64,000 nucleotides of DNA from Adiantum capillus-veneris. Taxonomy: Eukaryota; Streptophyta; Polypodiopsida; Polypodiales; Pteridaceae. The notes beneath the pieces were generated by a model, which was given only the letters and a program-made list of their open reading frames with translations, was not told the origin of the DNA and ran no database searches. A program made the translations under genes and the position numbers. Below, piece after piece: positions 20,923 to 32,995 of the stretch (positions are counted from its first letter, which is position 1; the number at the start of each line of letters is the position of its first letter). The DNA is taken from contig CM043971.1 of assembly GCA_014529385.2 (NCBI GenBank), forward strand, positions 30,923,209 to 30,987,208, written 5' to 3'.

Positions 20923-22442
20923 ATGCACCTTAGGTGATGAGTGACCGAGTGCGCAGTTAGCTTCCTTAAAAGAAGATCAATCCACAAATCCATTTTACAC
21001 CTAAGTTAGGCTGTTAGACAGGGGTTTAGAGCTTAGTGGAGTCTAGAGTCAGTGGACTGGCTAGATCCTATCTTAGGAGATTTAGGGAGCTGTGAATGAG
21101 AGTGTTCAAAGCATTTTTGCTCTTCAATTTCTCTAATTCGATTGAGTACTGAAATCTCACCCAAAATCCGTTTTGTCTGCTTTGTTTGATTCATTTCTTT
21201 ATGTTCTTTCATTTCTGTACTTAGGAGTAGGATAAGTAAATCACATTCCAGTCAGATTTGGGGCTAAAGTTAGAGTCGAGAAGCTAGAAAACCATAACTT
21301 TGGCAAAAAAGACCATAAGACTCTGAAATTTATAAAATCTGACCAAACAGGGTTGATATTGATTCAAATCACAAAGTGGTAGCACAAAACACTGGGAAAC
21401 ACTTGCCAGAGGGAGCAGACTAAATTTCATCAGATTTGGCTCACGTACTACGATCGCGATCGGTGTACCTAAGTGCCAGATTTTGACAAGATTTGTTGTG
21501 TGCCTTCCTGATAGGATTCTAAACAAGTTTGTCTAAAGCAACCACACCCAAAAACATCAAAAATCAAGGAAATCAGGCCACTTGGGTAAAACTAACCTGA
21601 CAGACCCAGAAAGTGAAAAATCTTGGCTTTTGGTGATCCAAATGAAAAAAGACTTGGGGGATAGCCTTAAAACATCAGTGTCTACAAGCATGCCAAATTT
21701 GCTCTAATTTGGGCTCATAAGTACGATCGCGATCGGTGTACCTAAGTGCCAGATTTTGACCAGATTTCATATGTGAGATCCTCATGTGTATACAAATATA
21801 AAAGTCTAAACGACCTAGAGCCAGAAACCTCAAAATACCTGTCAAACTATCTGAATACAGATCCAAGTCAAAAACTGCTAAACTGGCAGGGAAATTGACT
21901 TTCAATAGACCAAAACACATCAAAACTGGGAAGAAACCATACAGAGGGATAGCGTGTACACAGGACAACCCCAGATAGCTTTCAAATCCCAAAACAAACA
22001 CCAAAATCAAGTCAAACTGACAGATTCAGGAGAACAAACACTTCCAACCAAGAACTGGTAAAAGCTTGACTTTTAGGAGTCTGAATACAAAAGTATCAGG
22101 TGGGTAGCCTTAAAATAGCCTAGTGAACAAGCTGGTGAAGTTTCATCAAATTTGGGCACTGTACTACAATCGCGATCGGTGTACCTCTGGCCCAGATCAG
22201 TTTTGACCTGTTCATAGACCTAGACTATTTAAGATATCAGGAGTTGTCAAAACCCAAATTGGACATACTGTCAATAATCTGCAAGAAAAATTGTGTTGAA
22301 GTTATTGTGAAGTTGTTGAATCTGCTGACAGTTGGAATGATATAGTGATCTCATAGCCATCAAGTGTATTCATTTGCAAAGACCAATCAAGTAACAATCC
22401 ATGCAATCGTGTCAGTTGGAAGATCACTGCATTTCCAGGTAA
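20923..22442 (+). other. Element 2 5' leader with palindromes
   Basis: 1.5 kb of non-coding DNA. Three copies of a CGATCGCGATCG-centred palindrome lie at 21445-21468, 21721-21741 and 22161-22184, each followed by a GTACCT-type end. Text around the copies is repeated (CAGATTTTGAC, AAATTTGGGC). Confidence 0.8.
21445..22184. repeat. Element 2 palindrome array, leader part
   Basis: Consensus: GTAC, two bases, CGATCGCGATCG, two bases, GTAC, then CT. The first two cores are 273 bp apart. The third copy has CAATCGCGATCG. Confidence 0.9.
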
Positions 22443-25122
22443 GTGGTTTGGATTCAGTTGGCAATTCCACTTTCTTCATGTTTTATGAGATCGGGAAAAC
22501 AAATCAACAAACAACACCGAAATTTAGCGGATCAAGCAAGTGTTTTATCAACGGAGGAGAGTGTAAACCAAAGTGTAGTACGACCGTTAGAGCCGATCCC
22601 AGAAGGAAGTATTTCCGATACTTCTTCAAAGAGATCTTACGGGTATTTCACGGAACACTTGGGACATTTAAACCTAAACGAAAGAGAAAACATGGCAGCA
22701 GGACCATCAGACCCTTCGACCACAATGAAGCTATTGTTCATCAAGTATCATTATGACAACAAGAAAGGTGCCAAGATCTACAAAGATGGTATGGACCGCT
22801 ACTGTGTGAAAATAGAAGATAGATCAAGTCAGTTCAAGGACTTAGTGCCTGTGAGCTATAGTGGAGATAGGTACCTAGATGACCAAGGTATCTTGTACAT
22901 GGTAGTCCTGAATCCTAACATTGTGGACAAGTGGGGATTAATGAGCACGAAAGCCAAAGTAGATGAGGAACCTGCGGAGAAAGCACCAACAATGAGCTTC
23001 CCTAATGCGAGGTTAAGGCGAGAAAACGAAACTTTGAGAGTCAACACAGAAAATGTCTACGTGGGGTTATACAAATATAATAATGGAGAAGAAGATCTCT
23101 ATTATAGATGCGAGGAACCCTACGTCAATGAGTTGACGGAGCGGAAAAGACTTTATGTCTTCACCTACACAGAGGATCTGAAATGAGAATCTCCGCATAC
23201 AACAAATATGGAAGACGGTACACAACAATCGATAAAAAGGAGTTGGAAGGATATACGTACTTTGGTGGACTGCTCCACCATTATTATGTCACTCCAAGCC
23301 CACTGAGACCAGCACCTACAACTGTCATGCCAGACCCGATGGCAACAGGGGGAGAGAGGACTCATGTAGCGGATTCTTTCAGTCAACCTCATTATTCTAT
23401 GCCAAGCCCCATGGGAACATTACATCTAGAGAATCAATGGCAACACATCGAGGTAGTGCGGTTCCTTTCTCTACACATACCGCAGTAGGTCCGACATTTG
23501 CAGCAGCACCATCAGATTTACCTCCTAGTAGTAGATTTGAGGAAAGGGAGCCAAGGAGAGCAACCCACGACACCCATGATGTACGAGAACGATTAAGTCG
23601 AGACACGGGAGCATTGAGATTGGTAGTAGACAATAGACGGATGAGGCCATCCTAGGTAGCGAAGTGCATGCCAAAGAAGTATAGCGGATCAGGGATCCAT
23701 ATGACCATGTGTCGCTCTTTAAGCAAGTCTTAAGAGCAGAGTAGATCATTGATTTTCATACTCAATGTGAGGGATTCGGGCTGACCTTGGAAGGGACGGC
23801 CTTAACGTGGTTTCAACCTTTGAACCCTGAAACTTGCAGAGGAATTCTCAAAATGAGGTATAAAGCATAATACCGTATCACAGATATATGCTTTTAAACA
23901 AAAGGAGAACAAAAAAGTGAAGGAATCATCCTTGAGATTCAAGCAATACATCGAGAGGTGCCCAGGGAGATAATTACCGCAGGACGAGAGATTGTATGTG
24001 CTCTTCATTGAAGGACTTAGAAACGGAACCTTGAAAAAGGACCTTCACTTGAAATCTTGTAGCTCATTTGAACAGGTTACAAGGGAAGCATTATATCTTG
24101 TTGATAACTGCAAAGCATATGGGAAAGTGTCAGAGAATACTGATTCAGTAACCAGTGGCTCTTCATCTATTAAGAGTGAACCCTCTACCAAGAAAGAGGC
24201 TCAGGCTCCTTTGATGCCGACAACTGACCAAATGATAGAGGAAGTAACGAAGAGAATGCATCAACATATCAGATCAAATCCGGGGATGAGACAGCTTCAG
24301 ATGAGGAAATGTGACATACGTGGGGGAGATCACCCGACGCCGTGGTGCACACAACAGCCGAAAGCACCAGTTGCGAATGGACGAGTACTGAAATGGTGCG
24401 TAATAGAGCAAAAATGGACAAACCATGTCACGGATGAGTGTTTTTACAACAAAAACTATGTGAGAGAAAGTCCGTATGGACCTCCAACAGGACCACCCCA
24501 GCCACCTCCTCCAAGATATCAAGCTGGGCCAAATGTGAAAATGGTAGCAGGAGCAGACAGACCTCCATTACCACAAGAAAATAGGGCCATGATTAGGTAT
24601 GTTCAACCTTACGAAGCATCACCAGGAACAAATAGTACGCCTCAAATTTCTTATTACGAGGAACCGAACGAGCCTTACGTAACTGAACCTGAACCACAGA
24701 TGTACGCAGACAAAGTCTATCAATCGTGGGGAAATAATGAAGATATGGCACCACCAACGTATGTAGCACAACCTTCGAGGGATCAATATTTGGTGGACGA
24801 AATAACGCTAATGTTCATTGCGAACGAGAACTACAAACCGAGAGGATATCCTAATAGGGCGGGAAAACCTATGGGACCACCTCCTCAAAATCAACCACCA
24901 ATTGGACCGTGCTATAATTGTGGAAGTATTGATCATTGGGAGCATAATTGTCCTTTCAAAGGCAAAAGAGTGAAAATTTTTGGGTTTTGTGATGGGTGTG
25001 GTGTGAGTCACATACTGCTAGATTGTCCAAAGAATCCGGACAACAAGGGAAAAGCAACTATAAATATTGTGTGGGTGTTACCACGTGAAAGCAGTGGATC
25101 AAAAACCAAACCCATGATCTAA
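22443..25122 (+). pseudogene. gag: Element 2 gag, frameshifted
   Basis: Three main frames. 22443-23186 is an N-terminal region with MKLLFIKYHYDNKKGAKIY and NENVYVGLYKYNN-type text. From about 23740 the Gag core appears as DFHTQCEGFGLTLEGTALTW, then FQPLNP, with stops. 23992-25122 (376 codons) has a helical segment, QKWTNHVTDECFYNKNYVRE (a C-x-x-H-x-x-C type motif shared with Element 1) and a Pro-rich region. It ends with two knuckles, CYNCGSIDHWEHNCP and CDGCGVSHILLDCP. It would form the particle and bind RNA. The ATGA overlap at 23183 is a frameshift, not a designed overlap. The start at 22443 is by frame only. Confidence 0.8.
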
Positions 25123-25856
25123 ATCAATGCGGTAACCAGAGCCTGGGCCAAGGACTTAGAGAAAAACAAGCCATTGGAAGAAAATGTCGAGTTGCCAATA
25201 TTTACAGAAAACGAGAGTTTATCTATGAGAACCCAACAGAAATCTTGGAAGGCGAAACGAGACAAAATGAAAACAAGAAGGATAAAAACCCAAATCGCCA
25301 TGCAAAATGAGTTACATGAAACGAAAGAGCAACTGAAATAAGAGAGAGTTAGTAAAACTGTTGAGGACAACAACAAGCCGAGCAAAGCATCCTCAGGAGG
25401 ATCAGTCTTGGTCGAGAAAGTGCTAGAGCCTTTAGATGCTCTATTACAAGCGTATGAAGCAAGGCTAAAAACAAACCAAACCCTAGAACAGAGATGGTTG
25501 ACTTATCCTCAACCAGAAGTGGAAACGAAGTGTTTGGAAATGTGTAAACACCTCATTGAAACAGCCTAGGCATTGATGGAACCTAATGCGATTAGAACCC
25601 CATACGAAGAAGTTCTCACAAAGAGCGAGAAAAATTGAAGGTCGATGGATCAGAACATGTAAATGAACCCAGGCCTGAAACGATAGTGTCATTGGATCAC
25701 CGAGTGGTGCCGAACACCACTGATGATGCTAAGCCAATGACTATAATGCCAATTTCAGAAGTGGAAGAACCATGGCCACAACACTCATGGAAAACCATCA
25801 GAAATAGAAAGAACCGAAGTGCGACGTTATAGTATGCACCGATTCCTGAGGTTAAT
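25123..25856 (+). pseudogene. gag: Element 2 Gag-to-PR linker, degraded
   Basis: Short frames with stops encode a Lys/Glu-rich stretch, then VEKVLEPLDALLQAYEARLK, RWLTYPQPEVE and LEMCKHLIETA. This matches 6876-7490 of Element 1. The segment is likely helical. Further pieces up to 25832 are Ser/Thr/Pro-rich. Confidence 0.6.
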
Positions 25857-27158
25857 GTGGATAATGAATTTTATCTAGGAGATATACAATCGCTTTATGG
25901 AGATGCAGGAACAGAGGTTTTGATGGAAAGCAGATCTCAATCCCTGAAAACCCTGCCTTCATTTATAGGTGAACACGAGGCAAAATCGGAGATAAGATTA
26001 GTTCCATCCCATATGAGAACTATTACACAAATGATTGACTCAAAAAGTCTTCAAGTGATGCTGTCGACACCTGTAACATGCACAATCACCCTGTTAGAAC
26101 TCTTGAGAGTCAGTAGACCACACTTATGGAAAGACATGGGGAAACATTTGGAGAGAAAAGAAATAAAGATTCCTCTTCACACAAATCCTACAATAGAAGA
26201 ATACAAACGGGAAGGTCAACCCAAAGCCCAACCTGTGCCCATAAACAAGGTCGGAGATTACTGTGAAGGCGAGGAAGGTAATACAACCTTACTTGTCGAG
26301 TATCGGGATATAAAGACGATAGCTATCCTAGACAGTGGAGCGGGGGTTGCGATTGCTACTAAGCAAATCTGGGAGAAATGGGGCCGTCCAGCTCTCAGAA
26401 AGACGAGAATGAAACTGCAACTCGCAGATGGGTATGTAGAGAGACCATTGGGAATCCTGGACCAAATAGTTGTAACTTCGTGTGGAATTAACTATGAGCA
26501 CACCTTTGCCGTGGTAGATTTTGGAAAAACAAACAACTTTGACATTATTTTGGGGCGACCTTTCATGTGTCAACTCAAAATGATACAAGATTGGGGGTAT
26601 GACCAAATTTACCTAAGGCATGAGGAACTAATAACGAAAATCAACATGAAGGATCATAGCTATAGAGACGTTGCAAAAACACCAGTGCAAGAATTTGATT
26701 CAACCACGGTGAACGGAAAAGAAATACCTACGTGGTTACAAACGAAAGCACATGTTTGGATGTGTGGAGCATCTGAATGTGGAGACTTAATCAAAGAGGA
26801 ATGTGTGTTGGAAAGGTCCGTAGAAGACAAGGCTTATCTCCCAGAACCTTTCCCTGAACATTTATTTGAACCATTTGGGTGGACTCAAATATTGTCAACC
26901 TTGGATGTATGTGTTAACGAATGCACGCCAACAAAATTTTGTAATGATGAAGGATACGACCTATTGAGGTTGCAAATGGTTAGCGTCATCCTTGAGTCAG
27001 GATCAGAGAGCGAAGAACAAGAAGAACCACTACGAGAGACTGAGTGTAATAGAATAGTTGATGAGATATCGGTAGTGGACGATAGGAATCGAACAGAGGA
27101 GGAATTCACAGACTCACTAAGTGGTGACCTCCATCACTGGGTGATGAAATCCAAATGA
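25857..27158 (+). CDS. pol: Element 2 retropepsin and Cys-motif region (433 codons)
   Basis: Intact frame. Residues about 60-110 hold STPVTCTITLLELLRVSRP. The retropepsin runs at about 135-250: VEYRDIKTIAILDSGAGVAI with catalytic D-S-G, LQLADGYVERPLGILDQ, HTFAVVDFGK and DIILGRPFM (flap and second strand). After it, VWMCGASECGDLIKEEC gives a CX4CX7C pattern, then VLERSVEDKA, EPFPE and WTQILSTLDVC, all shared with Element 1. The C-terminus is acidic. It is the processing protease of the element. The start codon is uncertain, since this is normally part of a polyprotein. Confidence 0.8.
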   Translation: MDNEFYLGDIQSLYGDAGTEVLMESRSQSLKTLPSFIGEHEAKSEIRLVPSHMRTITQMIDSKSLQVMLSTPVTCTITLLELLRVSRPHLWKDMGKHLERKEIKIPLHTNPTIEEYKREGQPKAQPVPINKVGDYCEGEEGNTTLLVEYRDIKTIAILDSGAGVAIATKQIWEKWGRPALRKTRMKLQLADGYVERPLGILDQIVVTSCGINYEHTFAVVDFGKTNNFDIILGRPFMCQLKMIQDWGYDQIYLRHEELITKINMKDHSYRDVAKTPVQEFDSTTVNGKEIPTWLQTKAHVWMCGASECGDLIKEECVLERSVEDKAYLPEPFPEHLFEPFGWTQILSTLDVCVNECTPTKFCNDEGYDLLRLQMVSVILESGSESEEQEEPLRETECNRIVDEISVVDDRNRTEEEFTDSLSGDLHHWVMKSK

Positions 27159-27545
27159 TAGATGCTGATGACGAAAGACGAATAGGAAGAACATGTCGAG
27201 ACCGGATAGGTTTTACGAGTTTCCTTTCCAAAAACCTAGTCAGCAAGAGTGGTATAGATCAAAGAGAACAAGGAAAGCAAGAGCGAATAGCATAAACCCA
27301 TGCCTCTTGTTAATGACAAAACGGGATATCTAAGGCTTGTAAAAGCTGACGATTGTGTCAAAGACGAGGTCACTGGCCGGTTTATCAAAACTAAACCATG
27401 GAAAAACAACAAGAAGAACAAGTGCAAAAAGAAAATGACTGAGACACATAAGGAGGGAGAAACAGGGTCTAGAATAACCAAAACAGAGAGCAAAACAGCG
27501 TACAATAAGCTCAAACAAACCCTAAAAGACATCTAGACAACTGAA
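27159..27545 (+). other. pol: Element 2 PR-to-RT linker
   Basis: The same frame as pol but with stops. 27300-27536 encodes a Lys-rich stretch (KPWKNNKKNKCKKKMTETHK). It may be a basic spacer. Nothing else recognised. Confidence 0.5.
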
Positions 27546-29042
27546 ATGGAAACTGATGAGGACACGAATTCTGATAAGATGGATGTGCCATCCCATTATA
27601 AGAAGTATACCATACAAGATAGAAAAATCATAGTGCGACAACCGTTGAGGGAATTGAAGGAACCTGGTACATCATACGACGGTCCTGAAAGAGCCAAACG
27701 AATAGATCTAGCGGAGCCAGGAGAAGATCCAAAACCTGCATATATTGCCATGGATCTTACTGAAGAAGAGGAGGAGCTTTTGATAGCTACTCTAAAACAT
27801 TATAAAGATGTGTTTGCATGGTCATACAAAGATCTGAAGGGGATGGATCCAAGTATCTGTCAACACACAATAACCCTTAAGAATGACGCCAAACCAAGCA
27901 GACAACGTCCTTATACTTACAATGAGACGTTTGCAAGGAAGATCAAGGAGGAGATAGACAAGCTGAGAGAGGCAGAGTTTATCTACGAAATTGAGCACAC
28001 TGACTGGGTTTCATCGATTGTGGTGGTCCCGAAGAAAAATGGAAAGTTGAGATTGTGCGTCAATCTCAAGAAAGTAAACGCTGCTGCAATTCGGGACAAC
28101 TATCCACTCCCCATTACTGATCATGTAATAGAAAGAGTGGCAGGAAAAGAAGCCTACAGTTTCTTAGATGGATTTTCAGGATACAACCAACTCGCAATTA
28201 AGCTAGAGAATCAACACAAGACGGATTTTGCAACCGAATGGGGTATTTTTGCATTGAGGGTAATGGCTTTTGGCTTAACGAATGCACCAGCCACATTTCA
28301 GAGGCTAATGGGTCATGTTTTTTAAGAATATCTAAGATAGTTCTTAGAAATTTACATGGATGACTTGTGTGTTCACTCTTTCGTAAGATTGGAGCACATA
28401 GAACATTTGACCAAAGTGTTCGAAAAATGCAGACTGTATCGGATTTGTATGAATCCGGAGAAATGTGTCTTCATGGTAAGACAAGGAAAAATATTGGGAC
28501 ATATAGTGTCCAAAAACAGTATTTCGACAGACATGGAGAAGATCAGCGTAATTGTTGATCTACCACGACCAGTAAAGGTAAAGGAGGTACATGCATTTAT
28601 GGGCCATTGTGGATATTATCGCAGATTTATCTACTCATATGCTATAATTGCAAAACCACTTTACGCATTGATAACTAAATTTGAGTGGACAGATGAGTGT
28701 GAGAAATCTTTTCAAAATTTGAAGCAAAGATTGATATCCGCTCCAATTTTGAAGGCTCCAGATTGGGAAAAGATATTCCATGTCCACGTAGATGCATTAG
28801 CATATGCTATAGGATGCATACTTGCACAACCTGGAGAAAATACCATGGATTTTCCAATCAATTACTCCAGCAAACAACTAAACAGTTCAGAGAAGAATTA
28901 CACAACAACTGAAAGGGTGGGTTTGGGTATGATCTATGCTGTGAAAAAGTTTAGACATTACCTACTGTCCAATAAAGTTGTGTTCTTCATTGATCACCAA
29001 GCACTGTTGTACTTGGTAAACAAACCTGCAGTACGGGGCTGA
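27546..29042 (+). pseudogene. pol: Element 2 reverse transcriptase and RNase H
   Basis: Two frames in register, with stops near 28323 and 28338. RT motifs are WVSSIVVVPKKNGKLRLCVN, YSFLDGFSGYNQL, MAFGLTNAPATFQRLM and the catalytic IYMDDLCVHS (Y-M-D-D). The thumb has ILGHIVSKNSI and YYRRFIYSYA. RNase H follows: FHVHVDALAYAIGCILAQPG (first Asp), TTTERVGLGMIYAVKKFRHY (Glu), FFIDHQALLYLVN (Asp). A stop follows VRG at 29042. This enzyme would copy element RNA to DNA in the particle. Confidence 0.9.
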
Positions 29043-29132
29043 TTGTACGATGTTCATCATACTGCTTGAGTTTGACTTCACGGTTGTAGTCAAAAAAGGA
29101 ACTACACACCAAAGAGCGGATCATTATCTAGA

Positions 29133-29531
29133 ATGGTGCATGGAGAAAACCATGTAGGAGTTGATGATGATTTGCCAGATGCATATCTCTTCAACATAGA
29201 AATGGTTCCAAGATGGAGCGAGGATGTAATTCCTTTGTTGACTATTGGGTCATTGAATTTGACAAGACAACCATCTACCATTGCAGCATCTATATCATTG
29301 GTAATGCTGGCTAGAAGGCTATACAAACAGGGATCGGATCAAATCCTTAGGCTTTGTGTCGAATCAAGTGAACAAGACTTGTATCTACACCAGTCTCATG
29401 TGCAAACCACGGGGATTCACAATGGGCATGCACAGACGTATCAAAGATTAATGAGAATGGGAGTATATTGGCCAAAAATGCAACAAAGTGTTCATATGCA
29501 TATCAAATCATGTGATATCTGCACTTTTTAA
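29133..29531 (+). pseudogene. pol: Element 2 first H2C2 zinc-binding module
   Basis: 132 codons in the pol frame. VPRWSEDVIPLLTIGSL is followed by RRLYKQGSDQILRLCVESSE, then SHVQTTGIHNGHAQ and SCDIC, so H...H...CX2C. A very similar module follows at 29571-29912 and precedes the integrase core. One such domain is the norm for Ty3/gypsy, so this is an extra copy. A stop follows TF at 29529. Confidence 0.75.
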
Positions 29532-29570
29532 AAGCCGATAGAACACACGACTCTATTCAAATTATCTGTA

Positions 29571-30329
29571 GCACCCCGCTGGAGTAACTACATTGTTGAA
29601 TACCTCACCACCGGGATACTGCCTAAAGGGATGAGTAGATCACGCATCAAAACGATCACGAAAGAGGCAGAAAACTAGGTATTGATTGAGGACAATCTTT
29701 ACAAGAGGGGAAAAGACAATCAATTGAGAATGTGTGCGACGGAAGAGGAATACGTTCCTATCTTAGAGCAAGCACATGGTGGACAAGCTGGAGGACATTT
29801 CTTAGCTAACAAAACGGCCAAAGCAATTCTTATTGCTGGAATATGGTGGCCTACACTATTCATGGACGTTGAAGAGTTTGTGAAACGATGTGACGATTGC
29901 CAGAGGACAAAAATTCCTAAAGCACGAGATGACATGCCCTTGAGGCCGATGATGGGGACTAGAGCATTTGCAAAATGGGGAATAGATTTTGTAGGACCAA
30001 TTGCGCCTCCTGGATATAAAACGCACGCTCAATACATTATTGTGGCAACAGATTATCTCACAAAATGGGTTGAAGCAAAAGCAACAACCAAAAATGATGT
30101 GAAAACAACATCACGGTTTTTGTATGAGAACATTTTCACCATGTATGGCTTACCAATAGAGATAGTGAGTGATAGAGGGAATCACTTCGTCAATGAAGTG
30201 ATCGAATTCCTATTGGATGAATTCATGGTAATTCACAAGAAGTCATCTCCCTATCATCCACAAGCTAACGGCCAAGCAGAAAGTACGAACAAGATTTTGG
30301 TGACAATTCTCACGAAAATTGTTGGGTGA
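29571..30329 (+). pseudogene. pol: Element 2 second H2C2 module and integrase core
   Basis: APRWSNYIVEYLTTGILPKG, then a stop near 29678, then LYKRGKDNQLRMCATEEEY, EQAHGGQAGGHF and RCDDCQRTK, which is the usual H2C2 zinc domain. The DDE core has WGIDFVGP (D), IVSDRGNHFVNE (D) and HPQANGQAESTNK (E), so all three acidic residues remain. The frame shifts near 30325 to the next one. It would insert the cDNA in the nucleus. Confidence 0.85.
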
Positions 30330-31077
30330 ATCGAGAGCTCACTGGGATCAGAAGCTGCATTCAACTTTGTGGGCATATAGAGTAGCGTACAAAACCTCAA
30401 TCGGAACAACTCCATTCAACATGGTTTATGGAATTCAAGTGATTTTGCCACTGGAATTTCTTATCCCCACACTTCGGGTAGCTAAAGATTTAGAATGGAA
30501 GGGCCATGAATTATCCAATCAAATAGATATCCTGGAAAAACTGGATGAAACTAGATTGAGAGCAGTTGCATCAATCTACGTGCAAAAACGAAACATGAAA
30601 TCATTCTTTGACCAACATGTTATCAGCAAGGAATTTGCTACGGGGGATTACATCTTAATGTATACCCTGAAACAACACTCTCGAAAACTCAAAAAGCGAG
30701 GCAATGGACCTTATGTGATTCATGACATATCATCTAGTGGTGCCATTAAGCTTGCGACACTAGAGGGAGAGGAGATGCCTAATTGGATTAGTGGCTGCAG
30801 ATTGAAGAAGTACAACCTACCACTAACCTCAGAGATGCTTGCCAAAATCCACGCTGCAAAGGAGCGCAATAACAAAGCAATGGAGACAAAAGCTCAAGCA
30901 CATGAGCTGGCCAGAATCAGGGTTTTAAAGCGGAAACAGAAACAACAACAACAAGGACTTCCTCAACCAGCAGATAATGCTCAAATTCCTCTTTCTATAA
31001 TTCACACTGACGAGCAATGGGAAACAGGAATCGATGTTCGCATCAATGTCAAACTTCCGAATGGTAGATATCAATAA
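30319..31077 (+). pseudogene. pol: Element 2 integrase C-terminus and Gln-rich linker
   Basis: Continues integrase: LWAYRVAYKTSIGTTPFNMV, YGIQVILPLE, then LKKRGNGPYVIHDISSSGAI (GPY/F domain) and WISGCRLKKYN. After it a Lys/Gln/Arg-rich linker (ARIRVLKRKQKQQQQGLPQ) leads into a second retropepsin-like domain, as in Element E. One base shift separates it from the core. Confidence 0.8.
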
Positions 31078-31080
31078 GCA

Positions 31081-31458
31081 TTGATCAACACAGGGGCAAG
31101 AGTCAATGTGGTCAATTTCTCCACTTACAAGATGCTTACCGACGAACCCCTAGTTCCATCCACACGAGATTTACAAGCCGCAAACGGGGCAAAAATGCCA
31201 ACATTGGGGATAGCAAACTTACCAATCAATATTGATGTAAATAGTTGTCCTCATCAATTTTTCGTAATGAAAGACGGAGAAATCAAAGAATCACTATGTT
31301 TGGGAGTTCCATGGATGAGAACATACAATGCAGTTACTGAATGGTCAGAACATGCGCTGATGTACACACACAACTCTAACACGTACATGACTCCATTCGC
31401 TAAAACAGATCACTCGTGGCCGATTATCCCTGTCGACAAAAAGCAATCAGCTCATTAG
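31081..31458 (+). pseudogene. Element 2 post-integrase retropepsin-like domain
   Basis: In the same frame as 30319-31077 after one stop. LINTGARVNVVNFSTYKM looks like a retropepsin active-site region with N-T-G instead of D-[ST]-G, followed by LQAANGAKMPTLGIANLPIN, QFFVMKDGEI and CLGVPWMR, which lines up with the strand order of the true protease (ADG..., VVD..., ILGRPFM). A second protease-like fold after integrase is not the standard order. The missing Asp suggests a non-catalytic, structural or binding role, or decay. Confidence 0.6.
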
Positions 31459-31905
31459 CCAGAAACACTGAAAACGGCTGTTCGAAAAGTTTGGATAAAG
31501 AAAACCGTCATACAGAACAAACAGAGCCTAGATATGGTTGCCCAAGGCATAACTCAAGACGACAGCAACACCATATCAACAACATTCAGGAGCTAATCCC
31601 AAGTGAAAATGGCAACCAAAGCTGAAGACAACCAACAATTCGGCGACCAAGATCGAAGGGAGACAAAAAATTCAACACAGGAAGCCTGCACTAACAAAAT
31701 GGCAATGTAAACCTAACGAAATTTAGGAACCTACACTAAAATTTGCAACTATAAAAACCACTGAATACAAATGGGTTCCAAAAATAGTTGCATCAAAAAA
31801 TCGACAATCAAGGAGAGAGCAATTGAACTGCAAGCTCTTTTGTTCCATAAACAACTAGCCTCGCCATCCAAAGCCACTGAAAATTACATTCAATCCCCAC
31901 ATCTT
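31459..31905 (+). pseudogene. Element 2 degraded W-V-P-K repeat region
   Basis: Broken frames. TAVRKVWIKKTVIQNKQSLD then VAQGITQDDSN, and TTEYKWVPKIVASKNRQ SRREQ (about 31755-31820), are recognisable beside the repeats of Elements E and 1. It marks the end of the post-integrase module. Confidence 0.55.
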
Positions 31906-32036
31906 GCACAACACTTTTTTACCCAATGCATTGTCTCAAACATGAGGATAGGGCCACATTACACGGCCGTGCATAGACACAGACTTCAAGACCCATGCAC
32001 ATGCACACAATCTTCATCCGGGACGACTCAATTTAG

Positions 32037-32048
32037 GAAGGGGGGAGT
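32037..32048 (+). other. Internal polypurine-like tract
   Basis: GGAAGGGGGGAG here, followed by TAACTGC, closely matches the tract before the 3' LTR of Element E (GGAAGGGGGGAGTGTTTGC) and resembles the one before the 3' LTR of Element 2. It may be a central priming tract or a relic of an ancestral 3' end. Confidence 0.4.
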
Positions 32049-32995
32049 AACTGCTGAATCTAGCAGCAGTCAGAACCATTGAGGGTTCCAACGTGTATAT
32101 ATGTACATAATGTGTGTGTTTGTTGTTTTTTTTCATTTTTTAGAGTTCAATTTCGAACAAATTTGATCAAAATCTGGTATTTTTTAGCGTTTTTATCATC
32201 TAACCAGTATAATAATGAGCTGGGATGACAAAATATGGAGCATTGGGATGCTTCTAGTGAAAATATATGCTTTGGGGTGAGTATAATAATTTTTGGCTAA
32301 TTTTTGCCAGTTAATAAGTATTTTCAATTTATTTTGTTTGATTTTCGTTAATAATCTTCCAAAAATTAAAAAATATCGCCCACAGTGTTGGAATCAAGTT
32401 TTGGAAGCAAATGCCGAAGTATCATGATAAGGTTATCAAGCATGGAAGATATGAAGCTAATCTGAAGATGTCGAATTTGAGCCTTAATGATCATGACCAC
32501 ATTTCACCAGAATCGCATCAAATGGTCATACGACGCCAGAATGACGAACGTTTGACCCACAGATGGTATGCAGATTAGCTCGAGATCAAAGGTAAGGAAA
32601 ATCAGCCCTATGTCACGAAAACCTCGGGGAGATATAGGTCAAGTAGGCCAAAATTCTAGCTCATTGTTCATTTTCAAATTTTGAGAGAGAAGAAGAGAGC
32701 TTCTTGACCTAGAGAAAGCTGCCACATTTCTACCCCGTACGGACAGACGGAGCCAGCATTTCATACCAGATTTCACAAGAATGTTCCTTATCAAGTAAGA
32801 TCAAGTCTATTACGCATGCAAGTGCGAATCATTGCACAAACGGGTGGATGGATCAAATCAAAGTCGGATTGAGTCAAATAGGTCAAGGTCCCTTAGAGGC
32901 ATCAAAACAAAACTTTTTTCAAGCACAGAACACATCAATGTGCTCCCCACATTTTCAGGAACAAAACCATGTGGTCAAATCTTAGTTTGGTGGTG

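Noticed and set aside
23183-23186. ATGA overlap between two gag frames of Element 2
   Set aside because: Gag is normally one protein and other stops lie near, so this is a frameshift rather than coupled translation.
22443-25122. Possible host gene with zinc fingers
   Set aside because: CCHC knuckles, position after an LTR and PBS, and match to Element 1 show it is gag.
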